Below, piece after piece: positions 1 to 8,447 of a stretch of DNA of 64,000 bases. The position numbers and the translations under genes were made by a program. Source of the DNA: Saccharopolyspora gregorii (lineage in GTDB: Bacteria > Actinomycetota > Actinomycetes > Mycobacteriales > Pseudonocardiaceae); contig NZ_CP059556.1 in the NCBI RefSeq assembly GCF_024734405.1, positions 1,922,001 through 1,986,000 of the forward strand, given 5' to 3'. Under the pieces are notes generated by a model, which worked only from the letters and a program-made list of their open reading frames with translations, was not told the DNA's origin and searched no databases. The stretch's first letter is position 1. Each line of letters opens with the position of its first letter.

Positions 1-1337
1 TCGCACGCGGGCCGCTGGAACCGGTCCATGATCCGGTACGGCTGGGAGGCGAACACCAGGTCGGCCTGCTGGGTGGTGATGCCCGCTTCGACCGCTTCCT
101 CGGAGTAGAGCGGCGCCAGCGACAGCTCCATCAGCGAATCCGACTTGGAGATGTGCGTGGAGGAGCGCTGCACCATCGTCACGTCGGCGCCGACCTCCCA
201 CAGCGCCCCGCAGATGTCGAACGCCGAGTTGTTGGAACCGATCACCACGGCCCGCTTCCCCCGGTACGCATCCGGCCCGGGGTGCCGCGAGCTGTGGTGC
301 TGCTCGCCGCGGAACCGGTCCTGGCCGGGGAATTCGGGCACGTTCGGCTTGCCGGACACGCCGGTGGCGAGCACCAGCTGCCGCGGGCGCAGCTCGATCC
401 GCTCGCCGTCGCGGTCCACCAGCACCGTCCACTCCCCGGTGCGCTCGTCGTAGGAGGCGGAGCGGCAGGTCGACGAAGACCAGTAGTTGATCTCCATGAC
501 CTTGGTGTACATCTCCAGCCAGTCCGCGATCTTGTCCTTGGGCGCGAACACCGGCCAGTTCCGCGGAAAGTCCAGGTACGGCAGGTGGTCGTACCAGACC
601 GGGTCGTGCAGGCACAGCGACTTGTACCGGCCGCGCCACTGGTCGCCGGGACGGGCGTGCGCGTCGAGCACCACGTGCGGCACCCCGAGCTGGCGCAGCC
701 GCGCGCCCAGCGCGATGCCGCCCTGCCCGCCGCCGACCACCACCACGTACGGCTGGCGGGTGCGGCCGAGCTCGGCGGCCTCGGCGTCCCTGGCCTCCTG
801 CCAGGTGGTCCGGTCCGGATCGACGCCGTGCTCGGCGCCCTTCGGGCGGCGGTGCCCGCTCGGCTCCTCGTGGCCGGTCAGCTCGTGCAGCGTCGTCAGC
901 AGCGTCCACGCGCCCTCGTCGACGAGCCGCAGGTGCCCTTTCCCGCGCCCCGCGGCCGTCTCGAACCCGAGCCACGCCTCGACCACACCGTCGGCCTCGG
1001 TCGGTTCCGCGGTGAGGTGGAAGCCGCGGGCGTCGGTGGTCTCGGCGGTGGCGCGCACCAGGTCGGCGACGCCGTCCCGGTCCTCCACGGTCTTGAGGTT
1101 CCAGGTGAACGCGACCAGGTCGCGCCAGAACGAGGTGGTGGCGAACAGCCCGGCGGCGCGGTCCGCGTCGCGGGCCGCCAGCGCCGCCTCGAACTCGGCG
1201 AGCCAGTCCTCGGCGCGGGCGCGGGCGGCGGACCTCTCCGCCGGTGGCCGCGTCTCCCACCGCGCCTGGTCCGGCCGCGCCGGCCGGGTTTCCGAAGCAG
1301 TGCGGGTCGTCTGGTTCTCACCGAGCGTCTGGGACAT
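1..1337 (-). CDS. SnoaL-flavin-dependent monooxygenase fusion (3' end cut by window edge)
   Basis: The frame opens at ATG 1337 behind a GGGAGG ribosome site and runs off the left edge after about 445 codons, so the C-terminus is missing. Residues about 40-150 look like a SnoaL/NTF2-type domain. A Rossmann motif GGGQGG follows at about 202-207 (FAD), and a second one, VVIGSNNSAFD, lies further on (NADPH). This layout is that of actinobacterial NAD(P)/FAD flavoprotein monooxygenases with an N-terminal NTF2-like domain; the substrate is unknown. It lies 129 bp downstream of the bicupin gene on the same strand, so the two may be co-transcribed. The family call is firm and the substrate is not. 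Confidence 0.85.
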   Translation of the reverse strand, partial: MSQTLGENQTTRTASETRPARPDQARWETRPPAERSAARARAEDWLAEFEAALAARDADRAAGLFATTSFWRDLVAFTWNLKTVEDRDGVADLVRATAETTDARGFHLTAEPTEADGVVEAWLGFETAAGRGKGHLRLVDEGAWTLLTTLHELTGHEEPSGHRRPKGAEHGVDPDRTTWQEARDAEAAELGRTRQPYVVVVGGGQGGIALGARLRQLGVPHVVLDAHARPGDQWRGRYKSLCLHDPVWYDHLPYLDFPRNWPVFAPKDKIADWLEMYTKVMEINYWSSSTCRSASYDERTGEWTVLVDRDGERIELRPRQLVLATGVSGKPNVPEFPGQDRFRGEQHHSSRHPGPDAYRGKRAVVIGSNNSAFDICGALWEVGADVTMVQRSSTHISKSDSLMELSLAPLYSEEAVEAGITTQQADLVFASQPYRIMDRFQRPAC

Positions 1338-1466
1338 GGGCGGACCTCCCGGAGCAGCGCGCGCCGTCGCCGGTGACGGCGCGTCCGGAACTCAGCGAAC
1401 CCGACCGCCACCGCGCCCGGAAGGGTTGCGACCCCGTTGCACCCCGCGGTTCCCCCGGATGCGGGA

Positions 1467-2531
1467 TCAGCCGCCGATCGTCCTCCCGCGTGCCGGCGGC
1501 GGTCCGACGACCACGAGGTCGAGGTCGGTCGCGGCCAGCCGCGCCGGGTCCACCGCGAGGTCCGCCGGGAGCTCCGGGTGCACGTGCAGCTCGGTGGGGC
1601 GGCCGGTGAGGTCGAAGAACGGTTCGAACACGTCGGGGGTGAGGATGCCGAGCATCCGGGTGTTGTGCGCTTCGAACGCGAAGGTGTGGATGGTGCCCGC
1701 CGGGGCGTGCACGAAGTCCCCTTCGGTCAGCAGCACCTCCCGGCCGTTGACGTGCAGCCGGACGCGTCCCGACACGCACAGGAAGTTCTCGGTGTGCAGC
1801 CGGTGGAAGTGCCGGACGAAGTACTCCGACCGGGATCCGAGGGTGTCGATGGCGAAGTACCGGCCGCCGGTGTTCGCGCCGCGCGTCAGGTAGGTGTTCA
1901 GGCTCTCCCCGGTCTCCCGGCGGTCGCCCTCGCCGAGCCGCAGGAAGTACGGCCGCACGCCCTGCGGCAGCTCCGCGTCCCACTCGTCCAGCGCGTCCGT
2001 CCGCGCCGCGTCCGGGAAGGTGATGCCGAGCGGCGCGCCCGCCTCGGCCCGCTGCGGCGCCGAGGTGGTGGCCTCGGCGCGGCCGGAGTGCACGTGCCGC
2101 CGCACCGGGGTGCCGAGCCGTTCCACGAGCTCCAGCGAACCGCCCGGCGCCGCCCAGGTGAGCAGCCGGGTCACGTGCGCCAGCATCCGGAGCGCCAGCG
2201 GTGTCCCCGGCGGCACGTGCAGCGAGTCGCCGCGGGTGAGCACGCGGCTGCGCTCGCCCAGCCACACCTGCACGCTGCCGTCGAACACGTAGAACGAGCG
2301 CTGCTCGACGGCGTGGGCGTGCCACGGCACCTCCGCGCCGCGCCCGCCGCTGACGTAGGCGGCGTCGAACAGGCCGCCGGTGTCGGCGGCGCGGGCGATG
2401 ACGGTCCACAGCACGCCGTCCAGCTCGTAGCGCCGCCCCTCCCCGCTCGCGAGGTAGTAGGGGACGGGTTCGCCGGGCAGCCGGTCGACGACCGGTGCGA
2501 GGTCGTGGACCGCTTCGACGTCGTGGGTCAT
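1467..2531 (-). CDS. Quercetin 2,3-dioxygenase-like bicupin
   Basis: 354 aa from ATG 2531, which has GGAGG about 6 nt upstream; the frame stays open further upstream but without a good start. Two cupin folds are visible. The N-terminal one carries WHAHAVEQ, and the C-terminal one carries HFHRLHTEN followed by GDFVHAPAGTIHTF. These are the His/His/Glu/His metal-ligand sets of cupin dioxygenases. Length and double-cupin layout match flavonol 2,4-dioxygenases of Streptomyces and Bacillus, which open the flavonol C-ring. The flavoprotein gene follows on the same strand and a TetR gene is divergent, suggesting an inducible aromatic or flavonoid-degrading unit. Substrate assignment is inference. 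Confidence 0.8.
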   Translation of the reverse strand: MTHDVEAVHDLAPVVDRLPGEPVPYYLASGEGRRYELDGVLWTVIARAADTGGLFDAAYVSGGRGAEVPWHAHAVEQRSFYVFDGSVQVWLGERSRVLTRGDSLHVPPGTPLALRMLAHVTRLLTWAAPGGSLELVERLGTPVRRHVHSGRAEATTSAPQRAEAGAPLGITFPDAARTDALDEWDAELPQGVRPYFLRLGEGDRRETGESLNTYLTRGANTGGRYFAIDTLGSRSEYFVRHFHRLHTENFLCVSGRVRLHVNGREVLLTEGDFVHAPAGTIHTFAFEAHNTRMLGILTPDVFEPFFDLTGRPTELHVHPELPADLAVDPARLAATDLDLVVVGPPPARGRTIGG

Positions 2532-2788
2532 GGTCGTCCTCCGGGGAGCAGTGGCGGGCGAGGGGAACGCCCGTGGGACGGGCGGAGGCGCCACCGGGCG
2601 CGGAACCGGGGGTGCGGCGTCCTCCGGTGCGTTCCGGTGGTGCGGCGACCAGTGTCCCGGCGATCGCGGGTGGCGACGAACGGCCGCGGAACAGGTCGGC
2701 ACCCCGGTGTTCCGCTTCGCAGCTCGCGGCGGGGGAGACCGTCGCGCCCGGGGCGGGCGGGGCCGGGTGCCGGTGGGAGCATGGCCCG

Positions 2789-3391
2789 GTGCGGGACGTC
2801 GTTCGCGGGCCGGGCCGGGTGGAGGCCGCGTTGCGGGACGCGCTGATCGAACTCGGCGCCGAATCCGACGTCGACCGGATCACCGTCGCCGCGCTGGCGC
2901 GTCGCGCCCGGGTCGGGCGCACCACGTTCTACCGGCACCACGCGGATCTCGGCGCCTACGTGGCGTCGCTGCGCGAGCGGGTGCTCGACGAGCTGTGCGC
3001 CGCTTTCCGCGCGGCGCAACGGGAAGCGGGCCGGGACGCCGGGCTGTACCCGGTGCTCACGTTGCGGATCGGGGCGCTCCTCGCGGTCGTCGAGGAGCAC
3101 GCGGAGCTGCTGCCGCTGCTGTGCCGCGGCGCCGCGGGCACCGGTTTCCGGCGCCGCTGCCGCCGGTCGCTGCGCGGCCTGCTCGCCGACGACTTCGCGG
3201 TGCTGGGGGCGCGGGTCGACGCCGCGTACTGCCCGCCGGAGTACCTGCTCGCGTTCCTCTCGCACGCGTTCGTCGGCACCGTCGCCACCTGGTTGCGGAA
3301 CGGGCGGCCGGAGCCGGTCGAGGAGCTGACGTTCTACCTGACCGCGCTGATGAGCGGCAGCACCGCGGAGTTCCTGGAGCCGCGGGGCTGA
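2789..3391 (+). CDS. TetR/AcrR family transcriptional regulator
   Basis: 200 aa. I take GTG 2789, with GGGAG 9 nt upstream, because the frame upstream of it is low-complexity and has no helix-turn-helix. The N-terminal DNA-binding domain (about residues 8-55) includes DRITVAALARRARVGRTTFY followed by RHHADL, the usual TetR recognition helix. The C-terminal ligand-binding part is helical and unassigned. The gene is divergent from the bicupin/flavoprotein pair with a 257-bp shared spacer, so it probably controls that pair and itself. No clear palindrome was found in the spacer. Confidence 0.88.
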   Translation: MRDVVRGPGRVEAALRDALIELGAESDVDRITVAALARRARVGRTTFYRHHADLGAYVASLRERVLDELCAAFRAAQREAGRDAGLYPVLTLRIGALLAVVEEHAELLPLLCRGAAGTGFRRRCRRSLRGLLADDFAVLGARVDAAYCPPEYLLAFLSHAFVGTVATWLRNGRPEPVEELTFYLTALMSGSTAEFLEPRG

Positions 3392-3412
3392 CCGGACCAC
3401 GGCGGTTCCGGG

Positions 3413-3997
3413 TCAGGAGTGCCGGGCACCGAGGATGGTGGTCATGGCGGCCTCCGCGGACTTCGCCCGCACCTCGGCCGGGTCGTAGCCCTGCAGGGAC
3501 AGCACGCCGTCCAGGTAGAAGGTGGCGTAGCCGTGGGCCTGGGTCAGCAGCTGCTCCATCAGCAGCAGCGCGTCCTGCGCGGACGGGGCGGCTGCGAAGC
3601 ACAGCGCCAGGTACTCGTCGATGAGCTCGCGGGCGGCCCGGCGCAGCTCCGGGAACCGGTCCCCGCTCAGCTCTGCCGCGAACACCACGTGCAGCCCGGC
3701 CCGGTGCCGGATCGAGTACCCGGTGTAGGCGGCGGCCGCTTCCGCCAGCCGCCGGTCCGGGTCCTCGTGCGCCGCCGTCGCGGCGACGACCTCAGCGCGC
3801 AGCTCGCCGGCCACGGCGAGCGCGACCTCGGCCTGCAGCGCGGCGCGGTCGGGGAAGTGCCGGTAGGGGGCGGCGGAGCTCACCCCGCAGCGGCGGGCGA
3901 CCTCGGCTACCGAGAACGCGCCGCGTTCCGCGAGGAGTTCGCGAGCGGCGTCGACCAGGGCGGCCCGCAACTCGCCGTGGTGGTAGGCGCGCGGCAT
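3413..3997 (-). CDS. TetR family regulator (WHG-type C-terminus)
   Basis: 194 aa from ATG 3997 (MPRAYHHGELR). An upstream in-frame ATG at 4030 would add 11 residues and sits next to the putative operator, so the shorter form is preferred. The helix-turn-helix is FSVAEVARRCGVSSAAPYRHF, residues about 30-50. The C-terminal half resembles TetR proteins with a WHG domain. It is divergent from the alcohol dehydrogenase gene across a 115-bp spacer that holds two inverted repeats, so it is the likely local regulator of that gene. It converges on the neighbouring TetR gene with 21 bp between stops. Confidence 0.88.
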   Translation of the reverse strand: MPRAYHHGELRAALVDAARELLAERGAFSVAEVARRCGVSSAAPYRHFPDRAALQAEVALAVAGELRAEVVAATAAHEDPDRRLAEAAAAYTGYSIRHRAGLHVVFAAELSGDRFPELRRAARELIDEYLALCFAAAPSAQDALLLMEQLLTQAHGYATFYLDGVLSLQGYDPAEVRAKSAEAAMTTILGARHS

Positions 3998-4031
3998 AAG
4001 GCAGCTCACAACGATGTCGGTTGCGTGCAAT

Positions 4032-4047
4032 GTAAGTAGCCTCTTAC
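4032..4047. promoter_or_regulatory. Candidate TetR operator (GTAAG-n6-CTTAC)
   Basis: The sequence GTAAG-TAGCCT-CTTAC is a 5-bp-arm inverted repeat 35 bp from the start codon of the TetR gene and 66 bp before the alcohol dehydrogenase start. Position and size suit a TetR operator serving both genes. Assignment is inference. Confidence 0.5.
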
Positions 4048-4069
4048 TTTAGGGGAACGCATGCGCATA

Positions 4070-4080
4070 CCGCAATGCGG
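4070..4080. promoter_or_regulatory. Small perfect inverted repeat in divergent spacer
   Basis: CCGCA-A-TGCGG is a perfect 5-bp inverted repeat 32 bp before the alcohol dehydrogenase GTG. It may be a second regulator site or part of the 5' leader. Its function is not established. Confidence 0.3.
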
Positions 4081-4112
4081 ATGATCACCGAACCCTGGAA
4101 CAGGAGGCCGCA

Positions 4113-5153
4113 GTGGCTCCCACACCCGCCATGGCCGCACCGAGCGCCGGCGCACCCCTGGAACGCACCGTGATCGACCGCCGCGACCTGCGCCCGGACG
4201 ACGTCCTCATCGACATCGCCTACGCGGGCATCTGCCACAGCGACCTGCACCAGGCCGCCGAGGAGTGGGGCAGCGCGATCTTCCCGATGGTCCCCGGCCA
4301 CGAGATCGCGGGCACCGTCGCCGCCGTCGGCTCCGACGTCACCGCGCACCGGGTCGGCGACCGGGTCGGCGTCGGCTGCATGGTCGACTCCTGCGGCGAG
4401 TGCGAACCCTGCCGAGCGGGCACCGAGCAGTTCTGCGTGCGCGGCAACGTGCAGACCTACAACGGCGTCGGCTTCGACGGCGAGAACACCTACGGCGGCT
4501 ACAGCAAGCAGGTCGTGGTCAAGGACTCCTTCGTCTGCCGGATCCCCGAGGGCATCGGGCTCGACGTCGCGGCTCCGCTGCTGTGCGCCGGCATCACCAC
4601 CTATTCGCCGCTGAACCAGTGGCACGCCGGCCCCGGCAAGAAGGTCGCCGTCGTCGGTCTCGGCGGGCTCGGGCACATGGGCGTCAAGATCGCGGCCGCG
4701 ATGGGCGCCGAGGTGACGGTGCTCAGCCAGAGCCTCAAGAAGAAGGAGGACGGGCTGCGGCTCGGCGCGTCCGACTACCACGCCACCTCGGACGAGGCGA
4801 CCTTCGACGTCCTCAAGGGACGGTTCGACCTCATCCTCAACACCGTCTCCGCCGAGATCCCGGTCGACGCCTACCTGTCGCTGCTGCGCCCGGGTGGCGC
4901 GATGGTCAACGTCGGCGCGCCCGGAACCCCGCTGTCCTACAACGCCTTCTCGCTGATCGCGGGGAACAAGTCGCTGGCCGGATCGATGATCGGCGGCATC
5001 CCGGAGACCCAGGAGATGCTGGACTTCTGCGCCGAGCACGGCATCGGCGCCGAGGTCGAGGTCATCGCCGCGGACCAGGTGAACGAGGCGTACGAGCGGG
5101 TGCGGGCCAGCGATGTCCGATACCGCTTCGTCATCGACACGGCGACGCTCTGA
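4113..5153 (+). CDS. Zinc-dependent NAD(P) alcohol dehydrogenase (YahK/CAD-like)
   Basis: 346 aa from GTG 4113 with a strong AGGAGG at 4102-4107. It is a medium-chain dehydrogenase/reductase. The catalytic zinc region has GICHSDLHQ and GHEIAGTV. The structural-zinc loop is present as [15 protein letters not shown]. The nucleotide-binding motif is [14 protein letters not shown]. This pattern fits the cinnamyl alcohol dehydrogenase/YahK branch, which reduces a broad range of aldehydes to alcohols. The divergent TetR gene suggests induction by an aldehyde or related electrophile. The physiological substrate is unknown. Confidence 0.92.
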   Translation: MAPTPAMAAPSAGAPLERTVIDRRDLRPDDVLIDIAYAGICHSDLHQAAEEWGSAIFPMVPGHEIAGTVAAVGSDVTAHRVGDRVGVGCMVDSCGECEPCRAGTEQFCVRGNVQTYNGVGFDGENTYGGYSKQVVVKDSFVCRIPEGIGLDVAAPLLCAGITTYSPLNQWHAGPGKKVAVVGLGGLGHMGVKIAAAMGAEVTVLSQSLKKKEDGLRLGASDYHATSDEATFDVLKGRFDLILNTVSAEIPVDAYLSLLRPGGAMVNVGAPGTPLSYNAFSLIAGNKSLAGSMIGGIPETQEMLDFCAEHGIGAEVEVIAADQVNEAYERVRASDVRYRFVIDTATL

Positions 5154-5201
5154 CTGAGCTGCACTCCGAACTCTTGTTGCGTAGCACTGGGGTGGCGGAA
5201 C

Positions 5202-5286
5202 CTCAGCTGCCTTCTCGCTGCGGGATCTTTTTCCCGAGTGGCTCCGCCACGAGGGAAAAAGCTGTCCTCGCGAGAAGGCGGCTGAG
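5202..5286. repeat. 85-bp imperfect inverted repeat with nested hairpin
   Basis: The outer arms are CTCAGCTGCCTTCTCGC (5202-5218) and GCGAGAAGGCGGCTGAG (5270-5286), 17 bp with one mismatch. A second hairpin is nested inside: CTTTTTCCC (5227-5235) pairs with GGGAAAAAG (5253-5261), and GTGG pairs with CCAC within it. It is unusually A/T-rich in its core for this genome. It could be a dispersed palindromic element or a composite terminator; no second copy is visible in this window. Confidence 0.75.
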
Positions 5287-5373
5287 AACCCGCGGGTGGT
5301 CCGGTAGATCGGGTGGTCGTCAGCTCATCGGCTTCGCCGCTGACAGGAAACGGACGAAGATTCGTCGGGTAGC

Positions 5374-5407
5374 CGGCCCCCGCTCCCGCTGCCGGGAGTG
5401 GGGGCCG
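5374..5407 (+). terminator. GC-rich hairpin, probable terminator
   Basis: CGGCCCCCGCTCCC and GGGAGTGGGGGCCG form arms of 14 bp with one mismatch around a 6-nt loop. It lies between the alcohol dehydrogenase and channel genes. There is no U-tract, as is usual for actinomycete terminators. Confidence 0.55.
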
Positions 5408-5502
5408 TGTCACGTTGAGTGATCCCCCGGGCGGGGGCCGTGCGCGGCGGGCACTAAGTTGATCACCGTCCGAAATGGAGTCAGCCCGGCGGGAGTACCA
5501 GC

Positions 5503-6300
5503 ATGAGCGTGCGCGAGCGCGTCGAGAACGTCGTCGAAGCGCCCCGGTTCCACGCGTTCATCATCGGCGTGATCGTGGTCAACGCGATCACGCTCGGCCT
5601 GGAGACGGTGCCGCACCTGCTGGACCGCTACGGCGCCCCGCTGCACGTCGTCGACCGCACCGCGATGGCCATCTTCGTCGTCGAGCTCCTCGCCCGGCTC
5701 TACGTGCACCGCGCCCGGTTCTTCCGCGACCCGTGGAACTGCTTCGACCTGGTGATCGTCGGGGTGGCGCTGGCACCGGCGACCGGGCCGTTCGACGTGC
5801 TGCGGGCGCTGCGGGTGCTGCGGGCGCTCCGGCTGATCTCGGTGGTGCCGACGATGCGCCGCGTGGTGTCCGCGCTGCTGGCGGCGCTGCCCGGCATGGC
5901 CTCGATCGCGGCGCTGCTCGCGCTGATCCTCTACGTCTCCTCGGTGCTGGCCACCACGCTGTACCGCGACGTCGCCCCCGAGTACTTCGGCGACCTGGGC
6001 TCCTCGCTGTTCACCCTGTTCCAGGTGATGACCGGGGAGGCCTGGTCCGACGTGGCCCGCGAAGTGATGGCGGAACGACCCATCGCGTGGATCTTCTTCG
6101 TCGCCTACATCGCCGTCACCACGTTCACCGTGCTCAACCTGTTCATCGCCGTCGCCGTCAGCGCGATGGAGACCCAGGTGGGCCAGGAGGACCGGGAGCG
6201 CGCCGCGGACGAGAGCGCCACTATGGCGGCGCTGCTGGCGGAAGTCCAGGCGCTGCGCGGAGAAGTGCGCGAACTCCGCGACGAGTCCGCGAAGGTCTGA
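5503..6300 (+). CDS. Single-domain voltage-gated cation channel (NaChBac-like ion transport protein)
   Basis: 265 aa from ATG 5503 (GGGAG 7 nt upstream). Six membrane segments are visible. The S4-like stretch near residues 108-122 (LRALRVLRALRLISV) has Arg at three-residue intervals, the voltage-sensor pattern. The pore region reads LFTLFQVMTGEAWSD, where the bacterial sodium-channel filter is usually TLESW. The C-terminus (about 235-262) is a short heptad-like coiled coil, as in tetrameric BacNav channels. It should act as a homotetramer in the cytoplasmic membrane. The altered filter makes ion selectivity uncertain. Confidence 0.85.
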   Translation: MSVRERVENVVEAPRFHAFIIGVIVVNAITLGLETVPHLLDRYGAPLHVVDRTAMAIFVVELLARLYVHRARFFRDPWNCFDLVIVGVALAPATGPFDVLRALRVLRALRLISVVPTMRRVVSALLAALPGMASIAALLALILYVSSVLATTLYRDVAPEYFGDLGSSLFTLFQVMTGEAWSDVAREVMAERPIAWIFFVAYIAVTTFTVLNLFIAVAVSAMETQVGQEDRERAADESATMAALLAEVQALRGEVRELRDESAKV

Positions 6301-6305
6301 CCGCC

Positions 6306-6376
6306 GCCCGCCCGGGGTGGACGGCCCGCTCGCCCGGTCCGCCGGGTCGAAGGGGCCGCCCACCTCACGGGCGGGC
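6306..6376. terminator. Possible bidirectional terminator between convergent genes
   Basis: GCCCGCCCG (6306-6314) and CGGGCGGGC (6368-6376) are perfect 9-bp arms flanking the spacer between the channel gene and htpG. The long loop makes this a weak call. Confidence 0.35.
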
Positions 6377-6382
6377 CGGTGC

Positions 6383-8278
6383 TCAGAGGGTGGTCGCCAG
6401 GCGGTTCGCGAGCAGCGAGGTGAACTTCGCCGGGTCGCGGAGCTCACCGCCCTCGGCGAGCAGCGCCATCCCGTACAGCAGCTGCGCCGTCTCGGCCAGG
6501 TCGGCCCGCTCGCCGTCCGCGGTGTGCGCGGAGCGCAGCCCGGTCACCAGCGGGTGCGTCGGGTTGATCTCCAGGATGCGCTTCACCCGCGGCACCTGCT
6601 GGCCCATCGCCCGGTACATCTTCTCCAGCGTCGGCGTCATGTCGTGGTTGTCGCCGACGATGCACGCGGGGGAGCTGCTGAGCCGCGAGGACAGCCGCAC
6701 CTCCTTCACGTCGTCGGACAGCGCCTCGCCCAGCCAGGACAGGACCCCGGCGAACTCCTCCTGCTGCTGGGAGTCCTCCTCGGTCTTCTCGTCGAGGTCG
6801 ACCTCCCCCTTGGTGATGGACTGGAAGCGCTTGCCGTCGAACTCCGGCACCGACTCGACCCACATCTCGTCGATCGGGTCGCTCAGCAGCAGCACCTCGA
6901 CGCCCTTGTCCCGGAACGCCTCGATGTGCGGCGAGTTCTCGATCTTGGTGCGGGAGTTGCCGGTGATGTAGTAGATGACGTCCTGGTCCGCCGGCATCCG
7001 CTCCACGTACTGGCGCAGCGTCGTCCGGTCGCTCTCGTGGTGCGTCGACTCGAACGAGGAGATGTCCAGCACCAGCTCCGCGTTGTCCGGGTCGCCGACG
7101 ATGCCCTCCTTGACGGCCTGCCCGAAGTTGTCCCAGAACGTGGTGTAGCGCTCGGCGTCGTTCGCCTGGATCTCCTGCACCGTGGTGAGGACCTTCTTCA
7201 CCAGACGGCGGCGCACCATCTGGATCCGGCGGTCCTGCTGCAGGATCTCGCGGGACACGTTCAGCGACAGGTCCTGCGCGTCCACGACGCCCTTGACGAA
7301 CCGCAGGTACTCCGGCATCAGCTCTTCGCAGTCGTCCATGATGAACACGCGCTTGACGTAGAGCTGGGTGCCGCGCTTCTGGTCCCGGGAGAACAGGTCG
7401 AACGGCGCGGTCGAGGGGATGAACAGCAGCGCCTGGTACTCGAAGGTGCCCTCGGCCCGCAGGTGGATCGTCTCCAGCGGGTTGTTCCAGTCGTGGCTGA
7501 TGTGCTTGTAGAACTCGTCGTACTCGGCCTGCTCGACCTCGCCCTTGGGGCGGGCCCAGAGCGCCTTCATCGAGTTGATCGTCTCGACCTCGGTGGTGGA
7601 TTCCCCTTCGGCGCCGGGCTTGTCCACCTCCATCCGGATCGGCCACGCGATGAAGTCGGAGTGCTTCTTGATGATCCGCGTGAGGGTCCGGGTGTCGGCG
7701 TAGTCGAGCAGCCGGTCCTCCTGGTCCTCCGCCTTGAGGTGCAGCGTGACCGCGGTGCCCTGCGGGGCCTCGTCGACGGTCTCGATGGTGTAGGTGCCCT
7801 CGCCGCTGGACTCCCAGCGAGTCGCCGCGTCCTCGCCGGCCTTGCGGGTCAGCAGCACGACCTTGTCGGCGACCATGAAGCTGGAGTAGAAGCCGAGGCC
7901 GAACTGGCCGATCAGCTCCTGCGCGGCGGCGCCGTCGGAGGTGTCCTTGAGCTCCTGCAGCAGTTCCGCGGTGCCCGACTTCGCGATGGTGCCGATCAGG
8001 TCGCGCACCTCGTCCTTGGACATCCCGATGCCGTTGTCGCGGATCGTCAGCGTCCGCTGCTCGCGGTCCGGTTCCACCGAGATGTGCAGGTCGTCGGTGT
8101 CGACCTGCAGGTCCTTGTCCTGGTACGAGGCCAACCGCAGCTTGTCCAGCGCGTCGGAGGCGTTGGAGATGAGCTCCCGCAGGAACGTGTCCTTGTTCGA
8201 GTAGATGGCGTGCACCATCAGCTGCAGCAGTTTCTGCGCCTCGGCCTGGAATTCGGCCGTTTCCACCTGCGTGCTCAC
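6383..8278 (-). CDS. htpG: Molecular chaperone HtpG (bacterial Hsp90)
   Basis: 631 aa, full length for HtpG, starting at GTG 8278 with AGGAAGGA upstream. The N-terminal GHKL ATPase domain shows ELISNASDALDKLR (about 40-53), DNGIGMSKDE (about 82-91) and GQFGLGFYSSFM, the nucleotide-binding motifs of the family. The middle and C-terminal dimerisation domains are intact. It acts in the cytosol as an ATP-driven dimeric chaperone for client proteins under stress. It is divergent from a TetR gene, and no heat-shock operator was recognised in the 169-bp spacer. Confidence 0.98.
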   Translation of the reverse strand: MSTQVETAEFQAEAQKLLQLMVHAIYSNKDTFLRELISNASDALDKLRLASYQDKDLQVDTDDLHISVEPDREQRTLTIRDNGIGMSKDEVRDLIGTIAKSGTAELLQELKDTSDGAAAQELIGQFGLGFYSSFMVADKVVLLTRKAGEDAATRWESSGEGTYTIETVDEAPQGTAVTLHLKAEDQEDRLLDYADTRTLTRIIKKHSDFIAWPIRMEVDKPGAEGESTTEVETINSMKALWARPKGEVEQAEYDEFYKHISHDWNNPLETIHLRAEGTFEYQALLFIPSTAPFDLFSRDQKRGTQLYVKRVFIMDDCEELMPEYLRFVKGVVDAQDLSLNVSREILQQDRRIQMVRRRLVKKVLTTVQEIQANDAERYTTFWDNFGQAVKEGIVGDPDNAELVLDISSFESTHHESDRTTLRQYVERMPADQDVIYYITGNSRTKIENSPHIEAFRDKGVEVLLLSDPIDEMWVESVPEFDGKRFQSITKGEVDLDEKTEEDSQQQEEFAGVLSWLGEALSDDVKEVRLSSRLSSSPACIVGDNHDMTPTLEKMYRAMGQQVPRVKRILEINPTHPLVTGLRSAHTADGERADLAETAQLLYGMALLAEGGELRDPAKFTSLLANRLATTL

Positions 8279-8447
8279 GTGAGTTCCTTCCTGGCCGCGT
8301 GTCGCGTCCGGCCGTCGAACGAGTGGTACGGGGGTCCGGCCTGCGCGGCCGGTTCGCTGGTCGTGAGGTTACCGGGCCGGTGATCGCGCCGTGCACGTGT
8401 TCGCCCTCGTCCCGGCTGGTGCGGGGCGGTCCGGCATGCTGTTGGCC

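Larger units (their letters stand above)
5154..5502. other. 349-bp non-coding stretch rich in inverted repeats
   Basis: No convincing gene is present. It holds an 85-bp imperfect inverted repeat (5202-5286), a small hairpin at 5319-5344 (GTCAGC/GCTGAC arms) and a strong GC hairpin at 5374-5407. Together these probably end transcription of the alcohol dehydrogenase gene and isolate the channel gene downstream. Confidence 0.6.
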
